A stretch of 64,000 nt of DNA from Sphagnum magellanicum (taxonomy: Eukaryota; Streptophyta; Sphagnopsida; Sphagnales; Sphagnaceae): positions 9,176,001 to 9,240,000 of the forward strand of contig CM038910.1 of assembly GCA_021904315.1 (NCBI GenBank). The letters are read 5' to 3'. This document shows positions 12,873 to 25,283 of the stretch, piece after piece; within the stretch, counting starts at the first letter, position 1; every line of letters starts with the position of its first letter. A program made the translations under genes and the position numbers. Under the pieces are notes generated by a model. That model had not been told where the DNA came from. It was given only the letters and a program-made list of their open reading frames with translations, and made no database searches.

Positions 12873-15800
12873 CTATGCCACCAAACTTTTTGATGCAATT
12901 TCGTAGACATTGTCTGAAAGACCATTGGTGCTTGTTATCCGTTCAAGCTGAGCCTTGGCTGCTGCTTGTCTACCTTCATCAAACCGACGCCACCTAGAGA
13001 AAGGTGACACCATCCGTGCAGCCACCTGTGGATTGAGTTTGTCCAGCTGAAGCACTACATCCGCCACCAGTGCATACCCTGATCCATCCTTTGCATGGAA
13101 ATTGACTGCTGATGAGCAGAAAGCTCCAATTAAGGAATAGACTTTGTTAGGATTACGGATGTCAAAAGCAGGATGCTCAAGAAGTTTGCGCACTTGTTCC
13201 ACATTTCCTGGGATGTCCGACATTGCTTGCAATGCCAACCACTTATTAGTCACCAGATTATCTCCCTTGTACTGGTCATAAAAGTTTGCAAGAACATCAG
13301 ATCGTGTTTCCCCAGGGTTTTGGGAAAGGGCAGCTAGGGCAGCAACCTTATCAGTTAAGTTGGAGGCTGTTTTGTACTGATGTAGAGCAAGATCTGTGAG
13401 GGCAGGTTCATCCAAAGATACCAAGTAAGCAAGTGCTGAATTCTTCAATGACCGGGGAGCCCTGTGTTTGTGAGTAGGGTCATATGGTTCTGCACTGGGA
13501 TTAGTCTTCACTGCTTTCAGCAGCTCCTGACGCAGGTTTGATGCAATCTGTTTGATGATAAACCGACGGACTTCATGGATGGCATCAGGATCTGCTACTG
13601 GCATGAGGTCAGCCACCTCACTCTCTCCTGGCAATGTCAAAGCCTTTGCTACAAACTCCTTGTCCAGCGAGGAATCAATGAGAATGCTGCGGAGTCCTTC
13701 AATAAAAGCATCATCTACGCTCAGCTTCTCCCCTTTCTGCTGAAGTGTGACCAGGTTCAGTATAAGTTTACGGCCTAGTGTCTGCCCAGCCTCCCACCGA
13801 TTGAACTGATCTGAGTCATGGGCCAAAAGGAAGAAGAGATCTTTATCTGAAATGTCAGAAACAAGGCGCACAGGGGCACTGAAATTCCGCAGGAGTGATG
13901 CCACTGGCTTCTCTTTGACATCCAAAAATGTGAACTCTTGCTCTGCCTTATCAACTCGAAGAACAGCTGTTGTGACAGAGCTGCCATCTGGATTGGAAAA
14001 GTTATGCAGAGAGGCCCCTTCCTTCACAGACGACAGGCTCAAATCATGCCCTTTAGAGTCAAGAAGACCGACCGCCAGTGGGAGGAGCATGGGCTCTTTC
14101 TCTGGTTGCCCTGGGGTTGGTGGTACCTCCTGTCGGCACTTAATTGTGAAGGTTTGAGCTTCAGCATTGTATGACGTTGTCACAGTCAACACAGGGGTGC
14201 CAGCTTGAGAGTACCACAGTGGAAAAGTTGGGAACTTTGTTTGATTAGCATCGAACATGGCAGCCAGGAACTCTTCACAAGTCACAGCTTGCCCATCATG
14301 ACGTTTGAAATACAGATCCATGCCCTTGCGAAAGCCAGCCTTCCCTAACAACGTCTGATACATACGAACAACCTCTGCACCTTTCTCATATACTGTAACT
14401 GTGTAGAAGTTGTCCATCTTGATGTAAGAGTGTGGACGTACTGGATGTGCCATGGGGCCAGCATCCTGTGAGAACTGGGAAATACGCAGCCGGCAGACAT
14501 CAGCAATTCGCTTTACACCACGGCTACCCATATCAGAAGAAAACTCCTGATCCCTAAACACTGTGAGCCCTTCTTTCAGACTAAGCTGGAACCAGTCACG
14601 GCAAGTCACCCTATTACCAGTCCAATTGTGGAAGTACTCATGCCCAATAACACCCTCAATCGCACCAAAGTCTGCATCCGTGGCAGTCTGTGGTGATGCC
14701 AGCACCAACTTAGAGTTGAAAATATTGAGGCTTTTATTCTCCATGGCTCCCATATTGAAGTCAGGCACAGCAACGATATTGAACAGGTCCAAATCATACT
14801 CCAATCCAAACACTTCCTCATCCCATTTCATTGCTGCCTTTAGTGACTCCATTGCATATTCCGTCTTTGGAACATCTTCTGCTGGTGTCCAGATGCGGAG
14901 TAAAACTTGGCGTCCTGAACAGGTGGTGAAGGTGTCATCCCGGCTCACAAGTTGTCCAGCAACCAGTGCAAAAAGGTAGCATGGCTTTCTGAATGGGTCT
15001 TCCCACACTGCATAGTGCTTGCCATCAGTAAGTTTACCCTGATCAACTAAGTTGCCATTTGATAACAAAACAGGGTAAAGTTTTTGATCTGCCTCAATGC
15101 GTGTGGTGAACTTTGACATCACATCAGGCCGGTCCTGATAGTACGTAATCTTGCGGAAGCCCTCTGCTTCACACTGAGTGCAAAAGTTGCCACTTGACTT
15201 GTACAGGCCCTCCAGTGATGTGTTATTCTGCGGCTCAATCTCAGTAACAATCTCCAGATCAAATGGAGTTGATGGCACAGATGCCAGTGTCAGATGTCTA
15301 GCTGAAACTGTGATTTTGTCATCTCCAAGTTTCTGACCATTTATCTTCACTGAAACCAACTTAAGGTTTTCGCCATCCAGAACCAAGGGGCTTTTGCCAC
15401 CTGTAGTCTTTGGGATGACATGGATAGAGGATGTCACAACAGTATGCTCCTCTCCCAGTTGAAACTTAAGATTCAATGTCTCAAAGGCAAAGCTGGGAGC
15501 CTTGTAGTCCTTGAGAAATATCTCTTTAGGAGCCTCCTTGATCATGATGTCCTCTGCTGTTGATGATAGAGATTGTGCTGCTACACTGCAATGCACCCTC
15601 CCAGACAATGCTGGAATTATGCCTCTCAAGTCCCGCAAATCACTACCAATACACGTACGGGAAGAAAGCCCCTCAAGGCCTCTGTGGAAAGACTTTATGT
15701 CCAATGTAATGCAGGTGGCAGGTTTCCTCCTTGGGGTTTGTGAAGAAGAATTCCTCTTGAAGTGTGAAGGGTGGGACCGGCTGCAGGATTGAAGAAGAGA

Positions 15801-15959
15801 ACGCCTGAGGGAAGAACGTGGAAGATGTGCAAACACGCTCAAGTAAGCCAAAGGTAGGAAAGACAAGGAAGAAGAAGAAGAAGCTGCTGCAGCAGCAGCA
15901 GAGGTACAAATAGCAGCAGGAGTAGAGCAACACGCAGGAGACATAGCCGCCATCACCAT
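12873..15959 (-). CDS. M1 family zinc aminopeptidase (aminopeptidase N type), plastid-targeted, intronless
   Basis: Removes N-terminal amino acids from peptides; in plants this family is thought to act in chloroplast and cytosolic peptide turnover. The 1028-residue protein matches plant M1 peptidases from end to end. Residues 1-110 are rich in Ala, Ser and Arg, as in a transit peptide. The GAMEN substrate motif is at 404-408. The zinc site HEYFH is at 440-444 (ligands H440 and H444, catalytic E441), with the third ligand E463 in SLKEGLT. The C-terminal helical domain ends in KSLVA and then TAG, matching the usual C-terminus. The start MVMAAMSP is chosen because the transit-like sequence begins there; the frame stays open to an ATG at 16097, and ATGs at 15953 and 15944 are alternatives. 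The gene has no introns, unlike both other host genes here (10 and 17 exons), so it may be a retrocopy or an intron-loss allele. Nothing looks broken. Confidence 0.96.
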   Translation of the reverse strand: MVMAAMSPACCSTPAAICTSAAAAAASSSSSLSFLPLAYLSVFAHLPRSSLRRSLLQSCSRSHPSHFKRNSSSQTPRRKPATCITLDIKSFHRGLEGLSSRTCIGSDLRDLRGIIPALSGRVHCSVAAQSLSSTAEDIMIKEAPKEIFLKDYKAPSFAFETLNLKFQLGEEHTVVTSSIHVIPKTTGGKSPLVLDGENLKLVSVKINGQKLGDDKITVSARHLTLASVPSTPFDLEIVTEIEPQNNTSLEGLYKSSGNFCTQCEAEGFRKITYYQDRPDVMSKFTTRIEADQKLYPVLLSNGNLVDQGKLTDGKHYAVWEDPFRKPCYLFALVAGQLVSRDDTFTTCSGRQVLLRIWTPAEDVPKTEYAMESLKAAMKWDEEVFGLEYDLDLFNIVAVPDFNMGAMENKSLNIFNSKLVLASPQTATDADFGAIEGVIGHEYFHNWTGNRVTCRDWFQLSLKEGLTVFRDQEFSSDMGSRGVKRIADVCRLRISQFSQDAGPMAHPVRPHSYIKMDNFYTVTVYEKGAEVVRMYQTLLGKAGFRKGMDLYFKRHDGQAVTCEEFLAAMFDANQTKFPTFPLWYSQAGTPVLTVTTSYNAEAQTFTIKCRQEVPPTPGQPEKEPMLLPLAVGLLDSKGHDLSLSSVKEGASLHNFSNPDGSSVTTAVLRVDKAEQEFTFLDVKEKPVASLLRNFSAPVRLVSDISDKDLFFLLAHDSDQFNRWEAGQTLGRKLILNLVTLQQKGEKLSVDDAFIEGLRSILIDSSLDKEFVAKALTLPGESEVADLMPVADPDAIHEVRRFIIKQIASNLRQELLKAVKTNPSAEPYDPTHKHRAPRSLKNSALAYLVSLDEPALTDLALHQYKTASNLTDKVAALAALSQNPGETRSDVLANFYDQYKGDNLVTNKWLALQAMSDIPGNVEQVRKLLEHPAFDIRNPNKVYSLIGAFCSSAVNFHAKDGSGYALVADVVLQLDKLNPQVAARMVSPFSRWRRFDEGRQAAAKAQLERITSTNGLSDNVYEIASKSLVA

Positions 15960-17740
15960 GCCCTGCACTCTGCCTGCCCCAAAATACCTATAGCCCCTGT
16001 ACATTTCACTGCCCCTTCGGTTCACTATTTTTAAGGTGAAGCATAAGACTCCCTCCCTATCTATAAAAAGCCTTAAGAGATTGCATTGCAATCTCAACTA
16101 GAGCACAAACTTGCCTTTGAGGGATTAAAAGGATTTGAGCCTTTCTTGAGCAATACTTACGTATCTGTCAAGCCTGCAAGTCTTTTCACATTCTTGATTG
16201 GTCATCAGATGACTAGGGAGAAAGCAGAACGACCCCAACTCCTGAAGCTTTATTTTTTCTTACTGTATTGTGGCTCGGGAAGATTCAGTTAAAATGCAAA
16301 GCCTTCAGAAGGAGAAACCTTAATGCACACCTGTGGAAGAAAGTCTAGAAAGCTGTGACAAAACCTTATTGCCACTCAGTGCAACGCCTCTCTCTACTTA
16401 TGACAGGAGCAAGTAAGAATATGATGAATTTGCTCAGCGCTTCAGTGCTTCATAATCTCACTTGCTGCATCCAGTTCCAGCAACATGGCCTAACAACTGA
16501 CCTAGTAGCCCAAGAGTTTGCATAGTCCTTCAACCCACCCCAACAGCAAAAAATTGCTTTCTATGTAAGCGCAAGACAAGGAAAAACAGATTAGGGTTCC
16601 TGACTGGACAACTGAAGGTGTGATCCAGTTGAACCAGGAATGAAAACCTCTGACCTGATGGCAGTCGTGACAGTTGCTCCACAACACCAGCTTTGTCTTT
16701 TCCCTTGCTCTGCTAGAATGCCAGAAAATCCTGCTACATAAGCCCAGCCAGCAAACACAGAAAATTAGCTCTGCAAACCAGTAGCTATGGATTTTCTCAT
16801 CCACATTCTTTAACTCCTCATCATTCTGGATCGAACTTGCATCATAAGCCTACAACAGACCTCATTGCTTTGCCATTACACAGCAAGAAAGACGACAACT
16901 CCAGTCAAACAACCAAGAATCCAAAAGAAAAGAAAAACTTTGTAACATCTCAAGACACTGGAGAAATCTCTCTCCACAAAAACAAATTTCAAGGTAAAAA
17001 CATGGCAATGAGTGCAGTCACAAAACCGACCTAATGAGAGTCAGCAGCAAAACTCAGAAGAAACAAAAACAAACACAAAGAACAGTTTGAATGATCGTTG
17101 CAAAACTGGAGAGAAAGAAATAGTAGCAAAAGGATTCCGCAACTACAACAACAACGCCGTACCTATCTATCGTCGGGAAGACCAGTTACAGGAGGAACAA
17201 GAAGAAAACAAAAACAGACTAAAAAATATTTGAAAAAAAAAAAAAAAACAGACAGACAAACAAAACCTTAAGAGAAAAGAAGAAAAACGATTATGGCTGG
17301 CATGTATACTACTTCCTATTCTTTTGTTTGCCGGAGTGAATGTGTGTTATGACAGACAGACAGACAGACAGACAAACCTCCTCAGAGTCCCCTAGTCTAT
17401 AACTCCTGCAAAACATTCTCGACACAGTGCAGCAGCAGGAGCAACAGAGGAACAAAAAACAAACAAACAAACAGACCTCTTTGTCCCAACGCAGATCTTG
17501 TCTTCTCGTCGGTTCTGCCTCGGGGTGCAAGGCCAGGACTATGAAATCTCCCGTCAGCTGCAACCGCAAGAGTGAGTCTGTCTTCCGCACGCTTATGAGA
17601 TCCCTGCAACGCACACAACAGGAACAAACTAATCTCTTCTTCTTCTCGTCTTCTTCGTCTCTACACTAAAGCAAGACGCAAATGCAGAGTCGTAAAGAAA
17701 AAGCGATAGGCGTACAGGAGTATCTCTTGCATGCGTTGTT
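15960..17740 (-). promoter_or_regulatory. Upstream/leader region of the M1 aminopeptidase gene
   Basis: About 1.8 kb with no gene. Near the start codon it contains in-frame open sequence. Farther upstream it is purine-rich on the plus strand, with a GACA microsatellite at about 17351-17374 and ACAA/AAAC repeats at 17440-17475. A CAG just before the ATG (TGCAGGGCATGG on the minus strand) could be a splice acceptor of a leader intron, but it lacks a good polypyrimidine tract. Confidence 0.4.
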
Positions 17741-17955
17741 CGAACCCTAACGCTGCCCACCGAATGGATCCAGTCCTCGACACTAGGCTATCTCCCACCC
17801 GATTTCTTGGAACCCTAACTCTATCCGCCGAATGGAACCCGTCCTCCACACTCTCTCCCACCCGATTTTGGGTTTCTGCCCGTCCTGACACTAGGTATCT
17901 CCCACCCAGTTTTGGCTTTTCTCCAGGACGGGTACTAGAAAGAATCGTGCCCTGA
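17741..17955. repeat. Degenerate tandem array upstream of the M1 gene
   Basis: Three imperfect units share CGAATGGA(A/T)CC, AGTCCTC/CGTCCTC, CACTAGG and TCTCCCACCCGATTT(T). Spacing is roughly 60-75 bp. The array is GC-rich relative to the AT-rich DNA beyond it and marks the outer edge of the leader zone. Confidence 0.6.
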
Positions 17956-18389
17956 AAAAAAAAAAGTCCAAAATTGCCAACAAAAAAAAATAAAAACATT
18001 TTTATTTTTTTTTACGGAATGTAAGGCATTTTCAGGAATATTGATAGATTCATTATGTCAAAAATGTCATTTAATGATTAATTTTATACAATTACAAATG
18101 GATAAGCAATTCAAAATGACATAAATGATGGGTTCGAATCAATTACAAATGACATCAATGATTAATATAATCAATAAGGACCAATCATAAAATAATATTT
18201 TTGACACAATAATTTCACTCAAGCTATTCTAGTCTTAATGTTATTAAGAAACATTTAAGTATAGGAAAAAAAGGTTAAAACTCTTTCGAATTATGAACCC
18301 TTCAACTTGGCCTATTGGCATACCAACCTTGAAACAAGGAGCTTCAATCTAGAAGGGTCTAAACCTAGACCTTTTATCTACGTAAAGAA

Positions 18390-18905
18390 ACAGTATGATT
18401 TTTATTTTTTTTGCTTTTTTTTTTCTGCTTTTAGCATTTCTTTTGCTCTAAAGTGGAGTTACTAAAACAAAAGTTGCATATGAGGAATCAAGATGACAAC
18501 AACAATGCTTTGTGAAGTTCCTCCTCCTCCTCCACTTTTTTCACTTGTCTTTTGTTTGTGTTTTTGTCTACTTTTTTTTCGTCCTCCACTTGTTCGTTTT
18601 TTTACATATGCACTGTTCCTTGTCTATTGCATCTTGGCATTTTTCTTTTGGACTTGTCTCTATGTTAACATTTTTCTTCATCTGTAGCATATTGGCATTC
18701 TTCTTCTTCTTCACTTGTCGCTCCTTCAACACTCTTCATCATCTATTCCATCTTAGCCTTCTTCTTTTCCACTTCTTTCTTCTTGTTCATTTTTTTTGGT
18801 TTTTTTGTTTTTGCTTTTTGTGCAGGTTTTTTCTTCCTTTTTTAGTTCCATTTTTTTTGCATCTCATTCAAGAGCTTTTCTCTTGTGATTCTTTTGCATT
18901 CCATT
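18390..18905 (+). repeat. Polypyrimidine (T/C-rich) tract
   Basis: About 500 bp overwhelmingly T and C on the plus strand, with CTT and TTTTT runs. Its open frames encode only Phe/Leu/His/Ser-rich strings, so they are compositional artefacts rather than genes. Confidence 0.7.
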
Positions 18906-21639
18906 GAGCATAGGATGTGTCATTGTTTTTCCACATTATGCTACAATTCAGCAAAATTGTAATGCATTAATTTTTTTTCCTTTTTTTATATTCCTTTATA
19001 TATCTAGTATAACTACATACAATGTTGATAGCTATTAACTATTATAATAATAATAATGATGATAAAATAGTTAATAATGAGCCTAGGCTACTAACTACAA
19101 TAATAATAATGATATTTTATTATTATTAATTATTAATATTATTAAGTGTTGTTGTTATTATTATTATTAGTCAATAACCATTATTACTATTATTATTTAT
19201 AATAATTAGTATAAAGCTAGTAAGTAAACTAGGCTAGTATAACATAGGTATTAGATTACAACTAGCTTGGTCATGCTTGCAATTAGAAAGTTTACCCCAT
19301 ATCTTTTATTTTACGTTTTGATTTTGTAAACTATATAAGTAAGCACACTAGAAATATTCCAAAAAAAAGTGTCATTTAAGGGATGAATCAATAAAAGTGG
19401 TTCAACCCTAAAGGTTAAACCCAAATTAAAATAGGATTATCTTAAATTTACTTAATTAGTTTAGGCCTACCTATTTAGGTGCCACATTTCAACATCCTAT
19501 CAATTTTACATTGGAAGATCTAGATATAATCAATTAATTAAAAATATTAAATACCCAAATGAGCTTAAATTGCCACATGTCAAATTATTGGCCTTCCAAA
19601 ACTGGAAATGTCATAGAAAAAAAGTTGTTATTTTACTTGCACATATAATTGCATTTCCAACTTTCTAATAAGAATTCGAATTGATGAAAATGTATAATGA
19701 TAACATATATACATGTCAAGAATAATGTGTGATATGTAAATGTATGTCTGCTACAACTTGTTTTATGCAATTAAAGAAACATTTAATTGCATGTGTCAAA
19801 TGCAATTGAGAATTAGTTATAAATGGCAATTCTAGAATTTAAGAATATTTCAACAATAAGAATAAAAGTATGAACAATTGTCTACAAGTGTCGAGATGTG
19901 ATGGTGTTTGAAAACATCTTTCAAAATTATATATCGATAATTACAAGATTCCATAAGAAATTATCTAACATGAAACCTTGAATGGTAAATAAGCATTATG
20001 GTTTTATATTAGGTTATAAAAGGAATCCCTTTAATTCAAGAATAAAACATAATCACAAATGGATGGCATTGCATCTCCAAAATGTAATGATTTAATTACA
20101 ATTCCAATGAAAGAATTGTTCGAAGAACATGTTTAAACTTAAAAAAATTGCTCACACGCTCAATTCCCACCTTAGTTTCTAGTTACTATCACCTATTTTG
20201 TCACATGGTAAAAATGAGGATTTTGTGTTACTTGTGGATATGACTTTTAATGCCATATTGGTTTCATATCCTCCATTCTAGTGCCCTTGATTTCCAAGGG
20301 TGTTTCTTTCCACCATTTATTTTTGTAATTTTGATATTTATGTCAATAGTCAAATAAATCCCAACTATGCATAAAAAAGATTTGTATTGTTGGGTCCAAA
20401 GTTTTTTAAGTGTACCAAAATCTTGTTACAACCTTTTTTTCTTTGTATTTTTAACTTAAAGTCCTTTTTACCATGTGAAGACATGTTTATGGATGATTAC
20501 AATGGAATTTAGAATTGCAATGGTTTAAAATATGATACTTATAAAATATTTGACATTTTTTAATTCATTAATTTTGATGGGGATTAAAATATAGGGGAAA
20601 TAGGACTACAATAAGGAGTAAAATAAGGATTAAATCCATTTTATCCTAGATGATACACTTTAAAGGACTTTCACCCCATTTGGCAATCATTAGATTCATA
20701 TATTCACTCCTCTACCTTAATCCTCCACCTTTTACGAAGGATATTTTGCCCAAGGTGAGGAAATGCAAAAGTTGCAATTCCTTAATTCATGTGGAAAGGC
20801 AAAAGAAATTTAATTCAAACACAATTCAATTTGTGCACAATGGTGGAATGGGAAATCGTGAGAAATAGTATGTATAAGTTATGGTGGACCAATATGGATC
20901 TAACATGGTAGGTTTTCTCTGTGAATGATAATGTTTCTCATGTCAAATGTCTTTTGAATTTTTTGAAAAGGGATTCAAATATATAATTTGATAAATGCAA
21001 TATTTTTTTTATCAAAAATTAAAATTTTACACCAAATGGGGAGCTTTTTAATGTGCTTTACCTTTTGCATATACATAAACTTGTAAATGAATTTAGGTCA
21101 TAACCATGGTTTGTAATGATGGGTCCATTTATCAATCTCCAAAACTGATAAATCTCATAAGTAATTCAAAATAAAGGTATCCCAAACCACTTCATAATGG
21201 CACAAAAGTTTGGTGCTTTTAAGAACACCATAATAAAAGGAAAATGGTGAATGTCCAATATGACATGAATTTAGTGGAATTCTAAAAACTTTGTTCACCA
21301 ACATTATATATTGGAATGTGTTAAATGGCAATTATTAGTTTCTTTTAAAAAATTCATTTTTTTAACCTCAAATATAGGCATCCAACAATGTCATGTATTT
21401 TTGTCGCCATCAAAATACAATGTTATAAAAGGTACAATATTAGGGACTTCTATTGTGTCATTTTTGGTCCACCCAAAAGAACATATTGGATGAGGGTGTT
21501 GAAGGAGGGAAAAAAGATAGGCAACAATGGGGTTTGTACTAGTGTTGGTCAATTATATTTGATTTTTTTCTTAATTGTTGGGTAGGTTATGATTATGATT
21601 ATTATGATTATTAGTATTATTTTGGGATGTTAATTAGGT

Positions 21640-22015
21640 TATCAAAACCAATCTTTAAAAAACTTGGATTTCATGTAGGTTATCAATATTTTTGGGTAAT
21701 AACCATTGGTTATGCACAAAGGTTATCACATAACCATGTGATAAGTATTGATTATCCTTCTAATTATAAAAATAATTTATTTAGGTTTTTATTTTATTTT
21801 AATGTGTCATACATGTTTTAGCATTTTAGGATTGATAACCCATTTGGATGATAACTAGGTCATTTAAGTAAGTTACCAAAATGTGAGATTTCAATATTAA
21901 GCAATTAGGTTATTAATGAACTATCAAAAAATCAATAATTAGTCAATAGGTTATCAATACGCTAGTTGATAATGAGGTCAAAACTTAGTAAGCAACCAAC
22001 ATTAGTTTGTACATG
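21640..22015 (+). repeat. Dispersed repeat family B, copy 2
   Basis: Same motif order and orientation as 3190-3565: AGGTTATCA words, then GATAACC, GATGATAA, TTCAATA, AGGTCAAAACT and a closing TAGTTTGTAC. Too diverged to class. Confidence 0.5.
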
Positions 22016-25000
22016 AATGTGTAAAAAAAAATTTGATGATCATTTGTTGCACCACATACAATAACAACACAAACACAAAAATATTGAACGTGTCACTTAG
22101 AACCATTCAAAGGACTCTCTAAATTCAAGATGATGAAAGTTGGGAATTCAACACTTGGATGAACATTAAATGAATATTTTTTGGAATAGTTGGGAAAGGA
22201 TAAGGGGCATGAAACAATAAAGATTGCATGGAAGGTAACAAGGAAATGATTATGCAAGGTGGAAATATGGAAGTGTAAGAAAGTTACACAATTTTGAAAA
22301 AGAACTTGACTAAAACATATGTTTTAAAAGATTCATTGGTTAACCACAATTTTTGACAAGAATACATTTTATTTCACTAGGTGAATTGAGTGGTAAATTC
22401 AAACAAATTCTTTTTTATACCATTTTCAAGAAAGGAATGGGGAGCTAATGGGGCACCCTTGAATCAAATAAATTTAATAAATCAATCCAAAAGTTGTAAA
22501 TATATTTACTATTTATTAACTAGGAAATTTTTTAAACTTTATTTGCTAATTTGAATATGGGGATTTGGAAGTTCCGAAATTAAACCCAACAAATTCCATG
22601 ATGTTGTTCATGATGTCTTTTTCTCTCTATTTTCTACCTAGTGATGGACTTGTTTTCTTTGAAAAATACTCATAACAATGTATGATCTTTTTTCTTTCAT
22701 CTGACCATTTTAATTTGTGCCCTTGACATGAATTCAAATTTGTTAATTTTCAAATTTTCAAAATTATTTCTCCTAAATGGGGAAGGTTTCAAGAACATTA
22801 AAATGGATGGACTTGTTTTTTCTTTAGAAAGTAATTAATAGCACAATATGTTCAATTTTTTTTGTGTCCTTGAACTAAATTTGTTTTTTAAAAAATTTGA
22901 TAAAGTGACCTCTCATATGAAGGAAACATTGCAAAGTTTTTATTACAATTTTAAGTTACTATATTAACACCCATCAAGATGAATTTTTTTTCATTACATA
23001 AGGTTTAGAGTTTATTGCACAAGTAGGTAAAGTTTTACCCAATCCATTTTTTAATTAGCTTTAGGTATTGCAACTTGCAATTTTGGGGAAAACAATTATT
23101 CAATAAAATTCCCTTGATGAGTTTTTGACCTACCTCAATCCATAAAAAGATCAAAATGTATGATGGTAAGTTATAGAAAGGGGTGGAGGACAATATGAAC
23201 TTCCAAACTAATATATACACACACAATAAATGAAAAGAAAATGTAGATTACAAAACAACACACTATCTGAGTTTGATTTGCAATTGGGTTTTTGTAAGCC
23301 CCACCTTCCCTTGAGCAAAAAAAAGGTTAAATGTCACTCATTAGTTTCTACCACTATCTTTTACATAAATGTGTGTGCATGTGCATGTGTGAGTGTGTCC
23401 AATTGCAAAAGAATTGTCATTCTCAAATGAGGGTTTGCATGTTAGAGGATGGGTTTGCATTAATGTTGGTTTGATATATGGACCTAAACAATATGGTATA
23501 TAATTAAATATTTGCATTAGTATAAAAGGACTTGAGGCAATATTGCATAGTACCAATGCCAACTTGATATGGACATGAGGTAATATAAATATCAAACTTG
23601 TATGAATTTAATACCAATTAATTCAATATTATGTATATATAACTATATACCTACCTTGTACCAAGTTCCAACTGAAAATTAGTCTAAGATCCAATAAAGA
23701 GTTGGTATGAAAGTTTTGAAATAAAGTTGGATCTAAAACAAAGGTAATACAATTTTTTTCAAAAGTACTAAGCTAATATGTTCAATACCTATTAAACCAA
23801 CACATCCTTTTTTAATTCTCACTTTTGGTTGTGCAAATAACCATGTGTTAGGTCACCACTTTTGATTTCACTTGAATTTATATTTTTATAGTTTTGCAAA
23901 TTTCATAGTTGGCAGTGTTTGAAATTTGGACCAATGTTAAGTGAGTATTTGATTTGGTTAATAATCATTAATTAGAGTTAATTAAATATAAAATAAAAAA
24001 TTAATATTAGTTTCATTTTTATGAAAATAAAAAATTCAAATCAAATAATTGCTAATATTGGTTGTTTAGATCCCCTCAAATTAGAACCATATAAATCTTT
24101 CTTGCTTTGAGAACCATGGTTTTATAGAAAGTTTTTTAGTTACAAACTTAAATGTCATTTTTTTCTTTCACAAATTCCTTTTCTTATGAAGATTGTTAAA
24201 TCTATTGGAAGATTTTTTATGTAATACTGCCACATCTAGATTGTATTTTTTTATTTGTGGAATTTTATTTTATTTTTGGCTAGTTTCTTGAAAAAAAGTC
24301 ACAAATTAATATTAAATTTATCTTGAGATATTAGTTATTTGTTGTTTTATCAAATATTTGAAAATAAAAACATGGTTATATATTAAAACATGCTTTTTAA
24401 TTTATTTGAAAACCATTGTTATGATATAAAAATATTTTCCTAAATTGTTGGTTTACTACAAATACCTAGCCAAAATTGGTTTTATCCAATTTTGTGTAAG
24501 TATAATCAAAGTAAATTTTTCCATTTCCATGTTATTTACTTACACATTGGGTATAAGGGTTTTTATCTTCAATTTGTGATGTTGGTGATTATCCACGAGA
24601 AGATTTAATCAAACTTGTTTTAAATCATATATAAAAGTAAAACATAATTGATAATATTTTTTATATTTTGGTTACCTTCTAAAACTTGATGTAGAAATTT
24701 AATGGTGTTTTAAAATAAAAGTGTAAGATTTGGCAAATTAAAACCATTCTTTCCACAAATAAATATTCTTTGTATGTGACAATATTGTATTTTTCAAATC
24801 AAGAAATGTGAAAATTCAATTGAACAAAAACACATTGTTGGGTATGGTTATATTGTCCCCACATTTCCAACTCCCCACAAATCTTTCAAAGGTGGCTTTT
24901 GTATAACTCAAGGGACACTTTCCGTATTTATATTACTTTCAATACATTTTTTCAATAATTTATTTTACCTTAAGTTAAGAGTGTGTAAAATCTACGAGTC

Positions 25001-25047
25001 TATGAATGTTTTAACAAGTTGTTAAAGGCACATAGTTGAATATTAAC

Positions 25048-25050
<3 letters not shown>

Positions 25051-25110
<60 letters not shown>
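25051..25110. repeat. (TA)n microsatellite
   Basis: About 30 uninterrupted TA units. Confidence 0.95.
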
Positions 25111-25113
<3 letters not shown>

Positions 25114-25234
25114 TTATTCTCCATAGAAATTAGGGTTCAATTACGTTAGATACACATTTTATCTATTCCAAAAAAGAAATGACTAGGTTGTTTCTATTTT
25201 TGTGGAATCTCTATATCTATGAATTGGAATCCTA

Positions 25235-25236
<2 letters not shown>

Positions 25237-25279
<43 letters not shown>
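25237..25279. repeat. (TA)n microsatellite
   Basis: About 21 TA units, 127 bp after the previous array. Confidence 0.95.

Positions 25280-25283
<4 letters not shown>

Noticed and set aside
13552..15933. Several 60-140 codon frames on both strands inside the M1 aminopeptidase gene
   Set aside because: They are shadow frames of a strongly conserved coding sequence and have no motifs of their own.
17338..17400. GACA repeats upstream of the M1 gene as another Helitron 5' end
   Set aside because: No TC-TATATA start next to the repeats in either orientation; simple microsatellite is enough.
18125..18145. GGGTTCGAATC word resembling a tRNA T-loop
   Set aside because: No acceptor stem, D-loop or anticodon arm could be built around it.
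18493..18907. Frames of 64 and 131 codons rich in Phe and Leu, resembling membrane proteins
   Set aside because: They arise from a polypyrimidine tract in all plus-strand frames; composition alone explains them.
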